A stretch of 64,000 bases of DNA from Pseudaquabacterium terrae (GTDB lineage Bacteria; Pseudomonadota; Gammaproteobacteria; Burkholderiales; Burkholderiaceae_C), in the NCBI RefSeq assembly GCF_013266755.1, contig NZ_JABRWJ010000008.1, positions 248,001-312,000 of the forward strand, given 5' to 3'. Both the position numbers and the translations under genes were made by a program. Positions within the stretch are counted from its first letter, which is position 1; each line of letters opens with the position of its first letter. Positions 51,798-60,908 of the stretch are shown in pieces. The notes under the pieces are model-generated. The model had not been told where the DNA came from. It ran no database searches and saw only the letters and a list, made by a program, of their open reading frames with translations.

Positions 51798-51886
51798 GGG
51801 CACGGCGTGCCCGGACCGGGATCGCGGCATGGTGCGGGGCACCACGGTCGGCCTGGAAGCCGACCCGGATGCATCGTCACACCCGG
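51798..51886 (-). promoter_or_regulatory. Hairpin-rich leader of the narK mRNA
   Basis: Between the predicted start (about 51889) and the ATG at 51713 the leader has tandem stem-loops: CCGGATG/CACCCGG (51865-51886, one G-U in RNA), a 7-bp perfect stem with a six-base loop (51846-51865), GGTGC-GGG-GCACC (51831-51843) and GGGCAC-GGC-GTGCCC (51798-51812). A 7-bp stem with hexaloop next to an ANTAR gene suggests antitermination. However, the loop reads UUCCAG in RNA and lacks the A1/G4 bases usual for ANTAR targets. Confidence 0.45.
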
Positions 51887-51898
51887 CAGGTGCTGCTA

Positions 51899-51914
51899 TG
51901 CAACAAGCGTGCCG
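51899..51914 (-). promoter_or_regulatory. Sigma-54 promoter for narK
   Basis: On the minus strand CGGCACGCTTGTTGCA fits the -24/-12 consensus: GGCACG, four bases, TTGCA, with GG and GC 10 bases apart. The start point is near 51889. This agrees with the sigma-54 promoter of the nirB operon, so both units should respond to nitrogen limitation. Confidence 0.75.
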
Positions 51915-51941
51915 CGCGGTCTGGCCTATGCTCGCAGCCGG

Positions 51942-53255
51942 ATGAAGCCTGCCACCGCTCCCGTGGATCGTTCGGAATCGCTTTTGGCCGCCGCGCCGTC
52001 TGCCGAGGCCGCAGAGGCGCTCGCGGGGCGCCTGCGTGGTGCGGGCAGGACGGTCGTCGGCACGACGGCATGCTGCAATCTGGTGCGTGAGGCGGTGCGG
52101 CTTGCACCGCAAGGGGTCGTCGTCGAGGCCACCGAGGTGGATGCCGAGTTGCTGGCGACGCTGGCGCCGCTGCAGGCCGCGCGGCCGCTGCCGGTGCTGG
52201 TCTTCGCGCCGGCGGCGCCCGATCTGGCGGCCGCGGCCTGCGACGCCGGTGTGTGGCATTGGGGCGAAGCGCCCTGCGAACCCGCGGCGCTCGCGCTGAC
52301 GCTGCCGCTGGTGCTGCATTGGTTCCACCGCCAGCAGGCGCTGCAGCACGAGCTGACGGCGGCGCAGGCCCGGCTCGACGAGCGCAAGTGGGTCGATCGC
52401 GCCAAGGGCGTGCTGATGAGCGCGCAGCAGCTGAGCGAACCGGACGCCTTCGCGCTGCTGCGCACCGCGTCGATGCAGACCAACCTGCGCGTCGGCGAGG
52501 TCTCGCGCGCGGTGATCGAGGCGGCCGAAGCCGCCGACGCGGTCAATCGCGCCGGCCAGCTGCGCATGCTGTCGCAGCGCATCGTCAAGGCGCTGGCGCT
52601 GACGCAGCTGGGCATCGAGCGCGCCTCGGCCGAGGCGCTGCAGCAGGACTCGCTGGCCCGCGCGCAGGCCAGCATCGACCACCTGTCGACCCTTGCGCTG
52701 CCCGAAGACGTGCAGCCGCTGCGCGCCGCGGCGCTGGCCTCGTGGCAGGACCTGCAACGCGCTGCCGCGCAGGTGGCGGCCGACCTCGGCTCGGTCGATG
52801 CCTTTGCGCAACGCCTGCTCGACGACGCGCAGGGCCTGACCGATGCGCTGGAGCAGCTGTCCGGCCGGCGCAGCCTGCACGTCATCAACCTGAGCGGGCG
52901 TCAGCGCATGCTGTCGCAGCGGATCGCCAAGCAGGCGCTGCTCGCCGGCTGCCTGCCCGAGGCGGCGGCGCAGGCGGCCGCGGCAGCAGCGCTGGCCTCG
53001 GCCACCGAGTTCGACGCCGCGCTGCAGCAGCTCGAACGTTCGCCGCTGGCCGGCGAGGAGATCCGCGCGACGCTGGCCATCGCCCGCGGCCAGTGGCAGC
53101 GGCTGCTCGAGGGCATGCGCGGTGCCGGCGCCGGGGCGGGCCGCCCCGCCCGCGACGGCCGGCTTGCGCTTGCGCGCGAGAGCGAGGCGCTGCTGCAGAG
53201 CTTCGAGCGCCTGACCTCGCTCTACGAGCACAGCATGCAGGTGCTGCTGGGGTAG
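51942..53255 (+). CDS. Pseudo-receiver / ANTAR / tandem P-box regulator (NasR/NasT-like)
   Basis: A 437-residue cytoplasmic protein without signal peptide or membrane helix. Residues about 1-125 resemble a receiver domain but lack the phospho-acceptor (VVVEATEVD where an Asp-containing strand end is expected). About 135-195 is an ANTAR RNA-binding domain (DERKWVDRAKGVLMSAQQLS, then LRVGEVSRAVIEAA). The C-terminal half has two P-box modules like those of the periplasmic protein at 45383-46177: VNRAGQLRMLSQRIVKAL near 205 and INLSGRQRMLSQRIAKQA near 315. In NasR the sensor precedes ANTAR; here the order is reversed. It probably binds nitrate or nitrite and controls narK by antitermination. Confidence 0.88.
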   Translation: MKPATAPVDRSESLLAAAPSAEAAEALAGRLRGAGRTVVGTTACCNLVREAVRLAPQGVVVEATEVDAELLATLAPLQAARPLPVLVFAPAAPDLAAAACDAGVWHWGEAPCEPAALALTLPLVLHWFHRQQALQHELTAAQARLDERKWVDRAKGVLMSAQQLSEPDAFALLRTASMQTNLRVGEVSRAVIEAAEAADAVNRAGQLRMLSQRIVKALALTQLGIERASAEALQQDSLARAQASIDHLSTLALPEDVQPLRAAALASWQDLQRAAAQVAADLGSVDAFAQRLLDDAQGLTDALEQLSGRRSLHVINLSGRQRMLSQRIAKQALLAGCLPEAAAQAAAAAALASATEFDAALQQLERSPLAGEEIRATLAIARGQWQRLLEGMRGAGAGAGRPARDGRLALARESEALLQSFERLTSLYEHSMQVLLG

Positions 53256-53420
53256 TCGGGATTGCGGCGAGGACGACTCCCCACGCCTGCTCGCGGGGTG
53301 CGCCGTCTGCGCCGCTGGGTATCATCGCCAAGCTAGGGAGACACAGCCAGTGCCCGATTGCCCTGCGGAGGGATCGGTCCTCAGAATCGGGCCAACAAGA
53401 GCCGATCCATCGCCTGACGA

Positions 53421-54470
53421 GTGATTGACACTGCCGCGTTGCCGACCGCCGTGATGAATGCCCTGACAGAACTCGCCGAGGGGCCCGACAGCATGCCCGC
53501 CGGCTTCGCGCTGGAAGGCGCGCTCGCCCAGCTGCTCGAAGCCCACGCCACGCAGCAAGGCTGGTTCGTGAGCGTCAAGGACGCTGCCGACGGCCGTTAC
53601 CTGCAAGTCAATGCCGCGCTGGCCGAGTTTTTCGGCCGCCCGCCGGACGAGATCGTCGGACGCAGCGATGCCGAGTTGCTGGAACCGGCCCTGGCCACGC
53701 TGCTGCGCAGTGCCGACCAGACGGCGTTGGCCCATGGCGCCGCGCTGACCGGCGAGCACCGCTTCGACTGGCGCGGCGAGCGCCGCGAGTGGGCGGTGCT
53801 GCGGCTGGCGGTGCATGCCGGCGGCCGGCGCGTGTTGTGCACGCTGTGGCAAGACCAGTCGGCGCAACGCCAGCGCGAATCGCAGCTGAAGGCGGCCATC
53901 GAGCAGCTCGAGCAACAGCAGAAAGCAAATGTCGCGTTGCGCCGCGAGCTCGGCGACCACGGCCTGCGCGACCAGGCCACCGGCCTGTCGACCAGCGCGC
54001 ATTTCGAGGACCAGATGCGCCGCGAGCTCGACCTGTCGACGCGCGAGCACCGCGAGTTCGCGCTGGTCTACATGGAGCTCGATGCGCCGAGCGCGAAGGT
54101 CGCGGCCTTCGGCGAGCGCGCGCAGGAGCGCATTCACGAGGCGATGGGCCGGCTGCTGCGCGGCAACACCCGCGCGATGGACGCGTCCTGCCGCATCGAC
54201 GAGCGCCGTTTTGCGGTGCTGCTGTCCGGCGTCGGCCTGGCGACCGCGCACTCACGCATGGAAGGCCTGCGCCGCCAGTGCGCGACGCAGATCGTTGCGC
54301 TCGACGGCCAGGAGCTGGGCTTCACCGTCTCGGTGGGCGTCGCCAGTTATCCGCACACCGCGCAGACGCAGGAGGGCGTGGTGAGCGCCTGCGAGGCGGC
54401 GTTGACGCAGGCGCGTCAGCGGGGCGGCAATGCGGTGACGCTGGCCAGCATCCGCTTCGGCGGGAACTGA
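53421..54470 (+). CDS. PAS-GGDEF protein with degenerate active site
   Basis: A 349-residue cytoplasmic protein. A PAS domain (about 45-155: GWFVSVKDAADGRYLQVNAALAEFFGR, VGRSDAELL) leads through a coiled coil to a GGDEF fold (about 175-345: DQATGLSTSAHFEDQM, TVSVGVASYPHTAQT). At the active-site loop the sequence is CRIDERRFAVLLSG, so GG(D/E)EF is lost and cyclase activity is unlikely; it may bind nucleotide or act as a scaffold. The start is uncertain (GTG 53421 or ATG 53454). The 165-bp upstream gap holds a CCCGATT...AATCGGG inverted repeat and no gene I can see. Confidence 0.8.
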   Translation: MIDTAALPTAVMNALTELAEGPDSMPAGFALEGALAQLLEAHATQQGWFVSVKDAADGRYLQVNAALAEFFGRPPDEIVGRSDAELLEPALATLLRSADQTALAHGAALTGEHRFDWRGERREWAVLRLAVHAGGRRVLCTLWQDQSAQRQRESQLKAAIEQLEQQQKANVALRRELGDHGLRDQATGLSTSAHFEDQMRRELDLSTREHREFALVYMELDAPSAKVAAFGERAQERIHEAMGRLLRGNTRAMDASCRIDERRFAVLLSGVGLATAHSRMEGLRRQCATQIVALDGQELGFTVSVGVASYPHTAQTQEGVVSACEAALTQARQRGGNAVTLASIRFGGN

Positions 54471-54474
54471 GCGT

Positions 54475-54936
54475 TCAGTCCAGTAGCGCGCAGACCGCCT
54501 GCCATTCGGCCGGCGTTACCGGCGTGATCGACAAGCGGTTGCCCGGCTGCAGCACGCGCATCGTCGAGAGCGTGGGCAGCGTGCGCATCTCGCGCAGCGA
54601 CAGCAGCCGCGTCTTGCGCCGCAGCTTGACGTCGACGTGCAGCCAGCGCGGCGCATCCGGCTTCGACTTCGGGTCGTGGTACTTGCTCGCCGGGTCGAAC
54701 TGCGACGCGTCGGGGTAGGCCGTGCTGGCGACTTCAGCGAGCCCGGCGATGCCCGGTTCGGCGCAGGACGAGTGATAGAACAGCACGCCGTCGCCGAGCG
54801 CCATCGCATCGCGCATGAAATTGCGCGCCTGGTAGTTGCGCACGCCGGTCCAGGGCACCGTCTGGCGTGAGGCGCGCGCGAGATCGTCGATCGAGACCTC
54901 GTCGGGCTCGCTCTTCATCAGCCAGAAGCCGGGCAT
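54475..54936 (-). CDS. EVE-domain protein
   Basis: A 153-residue protein that is a single EVE (PUA-like) domain. It begins MPGFWLMKSEPDEVSIDDLA, with GVRNYQARNFMRD, LFYHSSCAEPGIAGLAEV and PRWLHVDVKLRRKT, the usual order. EVE domains bind modified bases in nucleic acids. I preferred ATG 54936 to the upstream ATG 54984 because the latter would overlap the 3' end of the 6S RNA. It lies just downstream of 6S RNA on the same strand and may be expressed by read-through. Confidence 0.88.
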   Translation of the reverse strand: MPGFWLMKSEPDEVSIDDLARASRQTVPWTGVRNYQARNFMRDAMALGDGVLFYHSSCAEPGIAGLAEVASTAYPDASQFDPASKYHDPKSKPDAPRWLHVDVKLRRKTRLLSLREMRTLPTLSTMRVLQPGNRLSITPVTPAEWQAVCALLD

Positions 54937-54967
54937 CGGAAACGGGAGGGGGCAGGCGGGGGTGTAG

Positions 54968-55130
54968 CGGGGGGTGTCCGGCATGCCCTACAAGCCGCAT
55001 TCCTGAACCCTGGTGTTCCAAGTTCAGGTGGGCGAGGTCAGCGAGGCTTCGGGTTCATCTGACGCGAGACGATCGCACCAGCTTCGCGATGTTCCAAGCC
55101 CTTGCTCAATGAGCATCGGTTCAGAGAAAT
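54968..55130 (-). ncRNA. ssrS: 6S RNA
   Basis: On the minus strand the sequence begins ATTTCTCTGAACCGATGCTC, identical in its first ten bases to E. coli 6S RNA. It continues into the conserved GAAGCCTCGCTGACC and CGCCCACCTGAAC region. The 3' arm hairpin is CCTGAAC (55022-55028) paired with GTTCAGG (55002-55008). The distal ATGCTC/GGGCAT and CCG/CGG pairings close the long stem. 6S RNA binds sigma-70 RNA polymerase in stationary phase. Location directly downstream of zapA is the conserved proteobacterial arrangement. The 3' end is an estimate. Confidence 0.88.
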
Positions 55131-55200
55131 TAGAAACCTGCAGAGCACACCGGACGGGGCCATTCTAATCACGTCAGCGCCGGGTGGAACACTCAATCCA

Positions 55201-55542
55201 TCACAGCAGCAGGCCATCATCGCCCAGCGCGAGATCGATGCGGTGGATCAGCGCATCGATGTCGGTCGAGCCGGCCACGGCCGCGGCATCGCTGCCGTTG
55301 TGGCCGTTGCTGCGCACGGGCGCCGCGGGGGCGGGCACACGCGTCTGTTCGGCGCGCTGGTAGGCCAGGTTCAGCGCCGCCAGCACGGCCATGCGCTCGC
55401 GCGCCTTGACCTTGCCGGCATCGCGGATCGCGCTCATCTCGCGGTCGACGATGTTGATCGCTTCGAGCAGCAGCGCCTCGCCGCCGGGCGGGCAGGCCAG
55501 CACGTAGCTCTGGCCGAGGATGGTGGCTTCGATCTGCTTCAT
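55201..55542 (-). CDS. zapA: Cell division protein ZapA
   Basis: A 113-residue ZapA, which bundles FtsZ at the division ring. It begins MKQIEATILGQSYVLACPPG and has EALLLEAINIVDREMSAIRDAG and the coiled-coil tail. A low-complexity linker (RVPAPAAPVRSNGHNGSDAA) makes it a little longer than usual. Its start overlaps the preceding small coiled-coil gene by 4 bases, and 6S RNA follows. Confidence 0.92.
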   Translation of the reverse strand: MKQIEATILGQSYVLACPPGGEALLLEAINIVDREMSAIRDAGKVKARERMAVLAALNLAYQRAEQTRVPAPAAPVRSNGHNGSDAAAVAGSTDIDALIHRIDLALGDDGLLL

Positions 55543-55760
55543 GCCTTGCCGCCGCCGACGGTTGCCGAGCGCTCGGCCGGGATGCGGTCGAGCAGCGCAT
55601 CGATGCGCGCGCGCGCCGCGGCGAGGCGGGCGCGCAGGCTGTCGCGTTCGCTGCTCACGCTTTGCAGCTCTTGCTCGAGCAGCGCGTTGGTGCGCTTGAG
55701 CTCCTCGTGGCGCAGCACCAGCCGTTCGACCCGTTCGGCGAGTTCATCGAGCTTCGACAT
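55539..55760 (-). CDS. ZapB-like coiled-coil protein (TIGR02449 type)
   Basis: A 73-residue protein that is nearly all coiled coil: MSKLDELAERVERLVLRHEE, then LLEQELQSVSSERDSLRARL. It fits the small family encoded before zapA in beta/gammaproteobacteria and thought to work with ZapA. Overlap ATGA with zapA. Confidence 0.85.
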   Translation of the reverse strand: MSKLDELAERVERLVLRHEELKRTNALLEQELQSVSSERDSLRARLAAARARIDALLDRIPAERSATVGGGKA

Positions 55761-55822
55761 GGGCTGACAGCGCCTTTCGAGTGAAGTCGGCTGAAAAGTG
55801 AGCGATTGTAGGCATCGATGAG

Positions 55823-56590
55823 TCAGAGCACGGCCGCGAGTCCGAGCAACAGGGCGACTTCGCAGCACTGCTGCGTCGCGCCGAGGGTGTCGCCGGTGAA
55901 GCCGCCGAGGCGACGCTTCAACCAGCGGGCGAGCCAGGCCAGCATCAGCGCTGCCAGCACGATGGCCAACGCCAGCGAGGGCCAGCCGAGGGTCGGCCCG
56001 GCCGCGGCGCCGAGCAGCACGACGCTGCCGAGCGCGATCGTGAGCTCGACCGCGGTGGCCCGCTGTGCCAGGGGCTTGGCCTTGGCCTGCGCGGCATCGC
56101 CGGCGTAGGGCAGCGCAACGAGCAACACGACCGCGGCGGCGCGCGAGGCCGCATGCGTGAAGACCATCGCCAGCGCCGCGCGCAGCGGCGCGTGCTGCGC
56201 CAGCGCCAGCAGCAGCGCGGCCTTCAAGCCCAGCGTCACCACCAGCCCGAGCACGCCATAGCTGCCGAGCCGCGAGTCCTTCATGATCTCCAGCGCCCGC
56301 TCGCGGCTCACCGCGCCGCCGAGCCCGTCGCAGGTGTCGGCCAGGCCGTCCTCGTGGAAGCCGCCGGTCAGCCACACCGTCGCGGCGATCGACAGGCCGA
56401 CGGCCACCGGCAGCGGCCACCAGTGGGCGGCGATCACGAAGACCGCGGCACCGAAGGCACCGACCAGCGCGCCGACCAGGGGGAAGTAGCGTGCGCAGCG
56501 GTTCAATTCCGTCGGCTCGAAGGCCTCGACGTGCACGGGCAGACGCGTCAGAAACTGCAGCGCGAGCGCGAGGCGCCGCCATTCGTTCAT
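55823..56590 (-). CDS. cobS: Adenosylcobinamide-GDP ribazoletransferase
   Basis: A 255-residue inner-membrane enzyme joining adenosylcobinamide-GDP and alpha-ribazole to make cobalamin. It begins MNEWRRLALALQFLTRLPV, with the active motif GGFHEDGLADTCDGLGGAVSRE and five to six hydrophobic helices. It is the last gene of the cobalamin operon, and its ATG overlaps the cobT stop by one base (TGATG). Confidence 0.95.
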   Translation of the reverse strand: MNEWRRLALALQFLTRLPVHVEAFEPTELNRCARYFPLVGALVGAFGAAVFVIAAHWWPLPVAVGLSIAATVWLTGGFHEDGLADTCDGLGGAVSRERALEIMKDSRLGSYGVLGLVVTLGLKAALLLALAQHAPLRAALAMVFTHAASRAAAVVLLVALPYAGDAAQAKAKPLAQRATAVELTIALGSVVLLGAAAGPTLGWPSLALAIVLAALMLAWLARWLKRRLGGFTGDTLGATQQCCEVALLLGLAAVL

Positions 56591-57624
56591 CACGAACTGC
56601 GGCTGACGCCGGCACTGTCGAAGCTGGCCATCTCGCAGACGATGCGGCAGGCCGAGTCGAGCAGCGGCCAGGCCAGCGCGGCGCCGGAGCCTTCGCCGAG
56701 GCGCAGGCCGAGGTCGAGCAGCGGCTGCGCACCGAAGTGGTCGAGCAGCAGCCGATGACCGGGCTCGGTCGAACAGTGCGCGAAGACGCAGCGCTGCAGC
56801 ACCGCCGGCGCGAGCTGCGCGGCGACCAGCAGCGCAGCGCTGCAGATGAAGCCGTCGATGACGATCACGCGCCGCTCGGCGGCGGCCTGCAGCATCGCGC
56901 CGACGAGCGCAGCGATCTCCAGGCCACCGAGGCGCGCCAGCACGTCGAGCGGGGTGCGCGCCGCGCCGTGCTGCTCGAGCGCATCGCTCAACACCGCGCG
57001 CTTGTGCTGCAAGCCGGCGTCGTCGAGTCCGGTGCCGCGGCCGAGGCAGGCGGCCAGCGGTGCCTGCAGCAGCCGCGCCGTCAGCAACGACGCGGCCGAG
57101 GTGTTGCCGATGCCCATCTCGCCCGGCAACAGCACGTTGCCCGGGCGCTCGGCGACGACGCGGCGACCCGCATCGATGGCCTGCGCGCATTGCGCGGGCG
57201 TCATCGCCGGTCCGCGGGTCGCGTCGGCCGTGCCTTCCGCGACCTTGGCGTCGACGAAGCCGGCGCGCGGCGCGAACGCATGGCGCACGCCGACATCGAC
57301 GACGGACAGCGCGAGCCCATGCTGCCGTGCCAACACGCTCACCGCAGCGCCGCCGGCGAGGAAGTTCTCGACCATCTGCCAGGTCACGTCGCTCGGATAG
57401 GCGGACACGCCGCGCGCGGCCAGGCCATGGTCCGCGGCGAAGACGATCAACTGCGGATCGCGCAGCCGCGGCGCTTCGGTGCCGAGGATCATCCCGAGCC
57501 GATGGCCGAGTGTCTCGAGCCGGCCGAGCGCGCCCAGCGGCTTGGTCTTCTGGTCGATGATCTGGTGCAGTCGCGCGTCGAGTGCGACATCGTGAAGGTC
57601 GGCAATCGTCGGCAAGGTGCTCAT
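56590..57624 (-). CDS. cobT: Nicotinate-nucleotide-DMB phosphoribosyltransferase
   Basis: A 344-residue cytoplasmic enzyme that activates 5,6-dimethylbenzimidazole as alpha-ribazole phosphate. It has DQKTKPLGALGRLETL, VFAADHGLAARGVSAYP, GEMGIGNTSAASLL and the catalytic Glu in LRLGEGSGAALAWPLL. It overlaps cobQ by 4 bases and cobS by 1. Confidence 0.95.
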   Translation of the reverse strand: MSTLPTIADLHDVALDARLHQIIDQKTKPLGALGRLETLGHRLGMILGTEAPRLRDPQLIVFAADHGLAARGVSAYPSDVTWQMVENFLAGGAAVSVLARQHGLALSVVDVGVRHAFAPRAGFVDAKVAEGTADATRGPAMTPAQCAQAIDAGRRVVAERPGNVLLPGEMGIGNTSAASLLTARLLQAPLAACLGRGTGLDDAGLQHKRAVLSDALEQHGAARTPLDVLARLGGLEIAALVGAMLQAAAERRVIVIDGFICSAALLVAAQLAPAVLQRCVFAHCSTEPGHRLLLDHFGAQPLLDLGLRLGEGSGAALAWPLLDSACRIVCEMASFDSAGVSRSS

Positions 57625-59093
57625 CGGGGTTCGATCAGGCGCCGCAGGGCGCCGGGTTGGAAGTGCTGGTCGATGAAGTCGGCGAGGCCGTCGAAGACCG
57701 CATCGAGCGGCCGCGGGGTTTCACCGAACAGGGTTTCGAGCAGCGCCGGTGCTTCGAACAGGCCATGCAAGTAGGCTCCCAGCACGTTGCCGCGCTGCCA
57801 GCCGATCGGCTCGCCGTGCGCGTTGCGCAACGCGATCTGCACCGGGGCGTCGGGCTGTGCAGCCGTGCGGCCGTGGCGGATCTCGTAGCCGCCTGCTGCC
57901 AGCCCGGACCACGGGCGCCACGCGCCATCGAGGCTGTCGAAGCAGGCCTCGCTGCGGGCCAGCAGCTTGTCGGCGGCGAAACGCGTTTCGAGCGGCAGCA
58001 GGCCGAGGCCGGTGGCCGAGCCGCCGTCGACGCCGTGCGGATCGTGCAGCGACACCCCCAGCATCTGCAGCCCGCCGCAGACGCCGAGCAGCGGTGCCCC
58101 GCGTGCGGCGTGCGCGGCGATCGGCGCCGCGAGGCCGTGCTCGCGCAACCAGGCGAGGTCGGCCACGGTGTGCTTCGAGCCCGGCAGGATGATCAGATCG
58201 GCGCTGTCCAGGTCCTGCGGCCGGCGCGCCCAGATCAGCTGCACGCCGCGCAGCTGGCGCAGCGGCTGGAATTCATCGAGGTTGCTGATGCGCGGATAGG
58301 CGACGATCGCGATGCGGTGCGCCACCGGTCCCGCTGCGCAGATCCGTGAGACGGTCTCGACCGCCACACCATCCTCCTCCGGCAGCCCGTGCTCGCGCCA
58401 CATCGGCAGCACCGCGAGCGTGGGCACGCCGGTCAAGGCTTCGAGCTGTGCCGGCCCGGGCGCCAGCAGCGCCGGATCGCCGCGAAAGCGGTTCAGCACG
58501 AAGCCACGCAGCTGGCCGCGTACATCGTCGGGTAGCAACCGGTGCGTGCCGTAGAGGTGCGCGAAGGCGCCGCCGCGGTCGATGTCGGCGACCAGCAGCG
58601 CCGTGGCGGTCGACGCGCGCGCAGCGCCGAGGTTGACGTAGTCGCTGGCCTGCAGGTTGATCTCGGCCGGCGAGCCGGCGCCTTCGATGATCACGATGTC
58701 GTTCTCGTCCTGCAGCGTGCGCAAGGCGTCGAGCGCCAGGGGCGCCAGCAGCGCGCTGCGGCGATGCCAGGGCACGTCGGCCAGGTCGGCGCGCACGCGG
58801 CCGAGCACGATGACCTGGCTGGCGGTGTCACGCTCGGGCTTCAGCAGCACCGGGTTCATGCGCACGTCGGGATCGCGCCGCGCAGCCAGCGCCTGAAAGT
58901 ACTGTGCGCTGCCGATTTCCGCGCCCATGCCGTCCGGCCCTGGCACGACGCGCGCGTTGTTGCTCATGTTCTGCGCCTTGAACGGCGCCACCTTCAGTCC
59001 CTGGCGCGCATACCAGCGGCACAGCGCGGTCGCGAGCCAGCTCTTGCCGGCGTGGCTGGTGGTGCCGAGCACCATCACGGCACGGGCGGTCAT
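57621..59093 (-). CDS. cobQ: Cobyric acid synthase
   Basis: A 490-residue glutamine-dependent amidase that amidates four corrin side chains. The N-terminal dethiobiotin-synthetase-like ATPase is MVLGTTSHAGKSWLATALCR, with FKAQNMSNNARV. The C-terminal glutamine amidotransferase has LLGVCGGLQMLG with its Cys and GYEIRHGRT with the His. Overlaps both neighbours by four bases. Confidence 0.95.
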   Translation of the reverse strand: MTARAVMVLGTTSHAGKSWLATALCRWYARQGLKVAPFKAQNMSNNARVVPGPDGMGAEIGSAQYFQALAARRDPDVRMNPVLLKPERDTASQVIVLGRVRADLADVPWHRRSALLAPLALDALRTLQDENDIVIIEGAGSPAEINLQASDYVNLGAARASTATALLVADIDRGGAFAHLYGTHRLLPDDVRGQLRGFVLNRFRGDPALLAPGPAQLEALTGVPTLAVLPMWREHGLPEEDGVAVETVSRICAAGPVAHRIAIVAYPRISNLDEFQPLRQLRGVQLIWARRPQDLDSADLIILPGSKHTVADLAWLREHGLAAPIAAHAARGAPLLGVCGGLQMLGVSLHDPHGVDGGSATGLGLLPLETRFAADKLLARSEACFDSLDGAWRPWSGLAAGGYEIRHGRTAAQPDAPVQIALRNAHGEPIGWQRGNVLGAYLHGLFEAPALLETLFGETPRPLDAVFDGLADFIDQHFQPGALRRLIEPR

Positions 59094-60058
59094 GTCGCGA
59101 CCCGCCAGCGCAGCAGCGCCGCCAGCGCCATCAGCAGCGGCACCACCAGCGCCAGCGCCCGCCGCGATGCGGCGATGGCGGCGGCGATGTCGCCGGCGTG
59201 CGGTGGCCTGCCCGCGTCATTCAGCTGATAGACGAACGGCTTGCGCAAGCGCAGCCCGAGCCGCAGCGCAATCGCGGCCATCGGCCAGCCGCTGTTCGGC
59301 GAGGGCGTGCGCGCGGCCTGGCGGCGCAGCCTGCGCCAGGCGCGCGGCCGCGGCAGCAGCGCCAGCGCGGTCAAGCGCGCCGGCAGCCACGACAGCAGGT
59401 CGTCGGCGCGCGCGGCGGTCTTGCCCATCCACTCGCGCTGGTCGCGGTAGCCCCACATCGCGTCGGCGGTGTTTGCCAGCCGGTACAGCGCGGCGCCGGG
59501 CAGCCCGGCGATCACGAAGCACAGCAGCGGCGCGATCACCGAATCGTTGAGGTTCTCGGCCAGTGTCTCGATCGCCGACTCGCGCACCAGGTCCGGATCG
59601 AGCGTCGCGGTGTTGCGGCTGACCAGGCGAGAGAGCTGCCGGCGGCCATCGTCGAGGCCGCTGGCGAGGGCGGCGTCGACGGCGCGCACTTCGTCGGCCA
59701 GCATGCGCCAGGCGAGCAGCGGCTTCAGCAGCACGCCGAGCACCAGCGCCGCGGCGGCCCAGCCCGCCAGGCCCGACCCCGGACGCAGCAGGCGCCAGAC
59801 CACCGCTTCGAGCACCCAGGCAAGCAGCGTGATCAGCAGTGCGGCGACAGCCCAAGCCAGCGTGCCGCACAGCCAGCCGCGGCGCGGCGGCTGCCGTTCG
59901 AGCCAGGCCTGCGGCCAGGCGAGCAGCGCGCCCATCCATGCCACCGGATGCCAGCGCGTGCGCGGTTCGCCGAACAGGCGGTCGATCAGCATCGCGATGC
60001 CGATCGCCGCCGCGGGCAGCAGCGCCAGGGGCGGCGCGTGCAGGTCGGAAAGCCGCAC
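59090..60058 (-). CDS. cbiB: Adenosylcobinamide-phosphate synthase (CbiB/CobD)
   Basis: A 322-residue membrane protein that attaches aminopropanol (phosphate) to cobyric acid. Family motifs are DRLFGEPRTRWHPVAWMGALL, SRLVSRNTATLDPDLVRESAIETLAENLNDSVIAPLL, and RLANTADAMWGYRD. The start is GTG 60058, four bases after the ATPase stop; no suitable ATG exists before the first helix. Its stop overlaps the cobQ start. Confidence 0.92.
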   Translation of the reverse strand: MRLSDLHAPPLALLPAAAIGIAMLIDRLFGEPRTRWHPVAWMGALLAWPQAWLERQPPRRGWLCGTLAWAVAALLITLLAWVLEAVVWRLLRPGSGLAGWAAAALVLGVLLKPLLAWRMLADEVRAVDAALASGLDDGRRQLSRLVSRNTATLDPDLVRESAIETLAENLNDSVIAPLLCFVIAGLPGAALYRLANTADAMWGYRDQREWMGKTAARADDLLSWLPARLTALALLPRPRAWRRLRRQAARTPSPNSGWPMAAIALRLGLRLRKPFVYQLNDAGRPPHAGDIAAAIAASRRALALVVPLLMALAALLRWRVAT

Positions 60059-60062
60059 GCTT

Positions 60063-60904
<842 letters not shown>

Positions 60905-60908
<4 letters not shown>

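Noticed and set aside
51846-51865. Canonical ANTAR-binding hexaloop in the narK leader
   Set aside because: The stem and loop length fit, but the loop bases are UUCCAG in RNA and lack A1 and G4; only a weak candidate.
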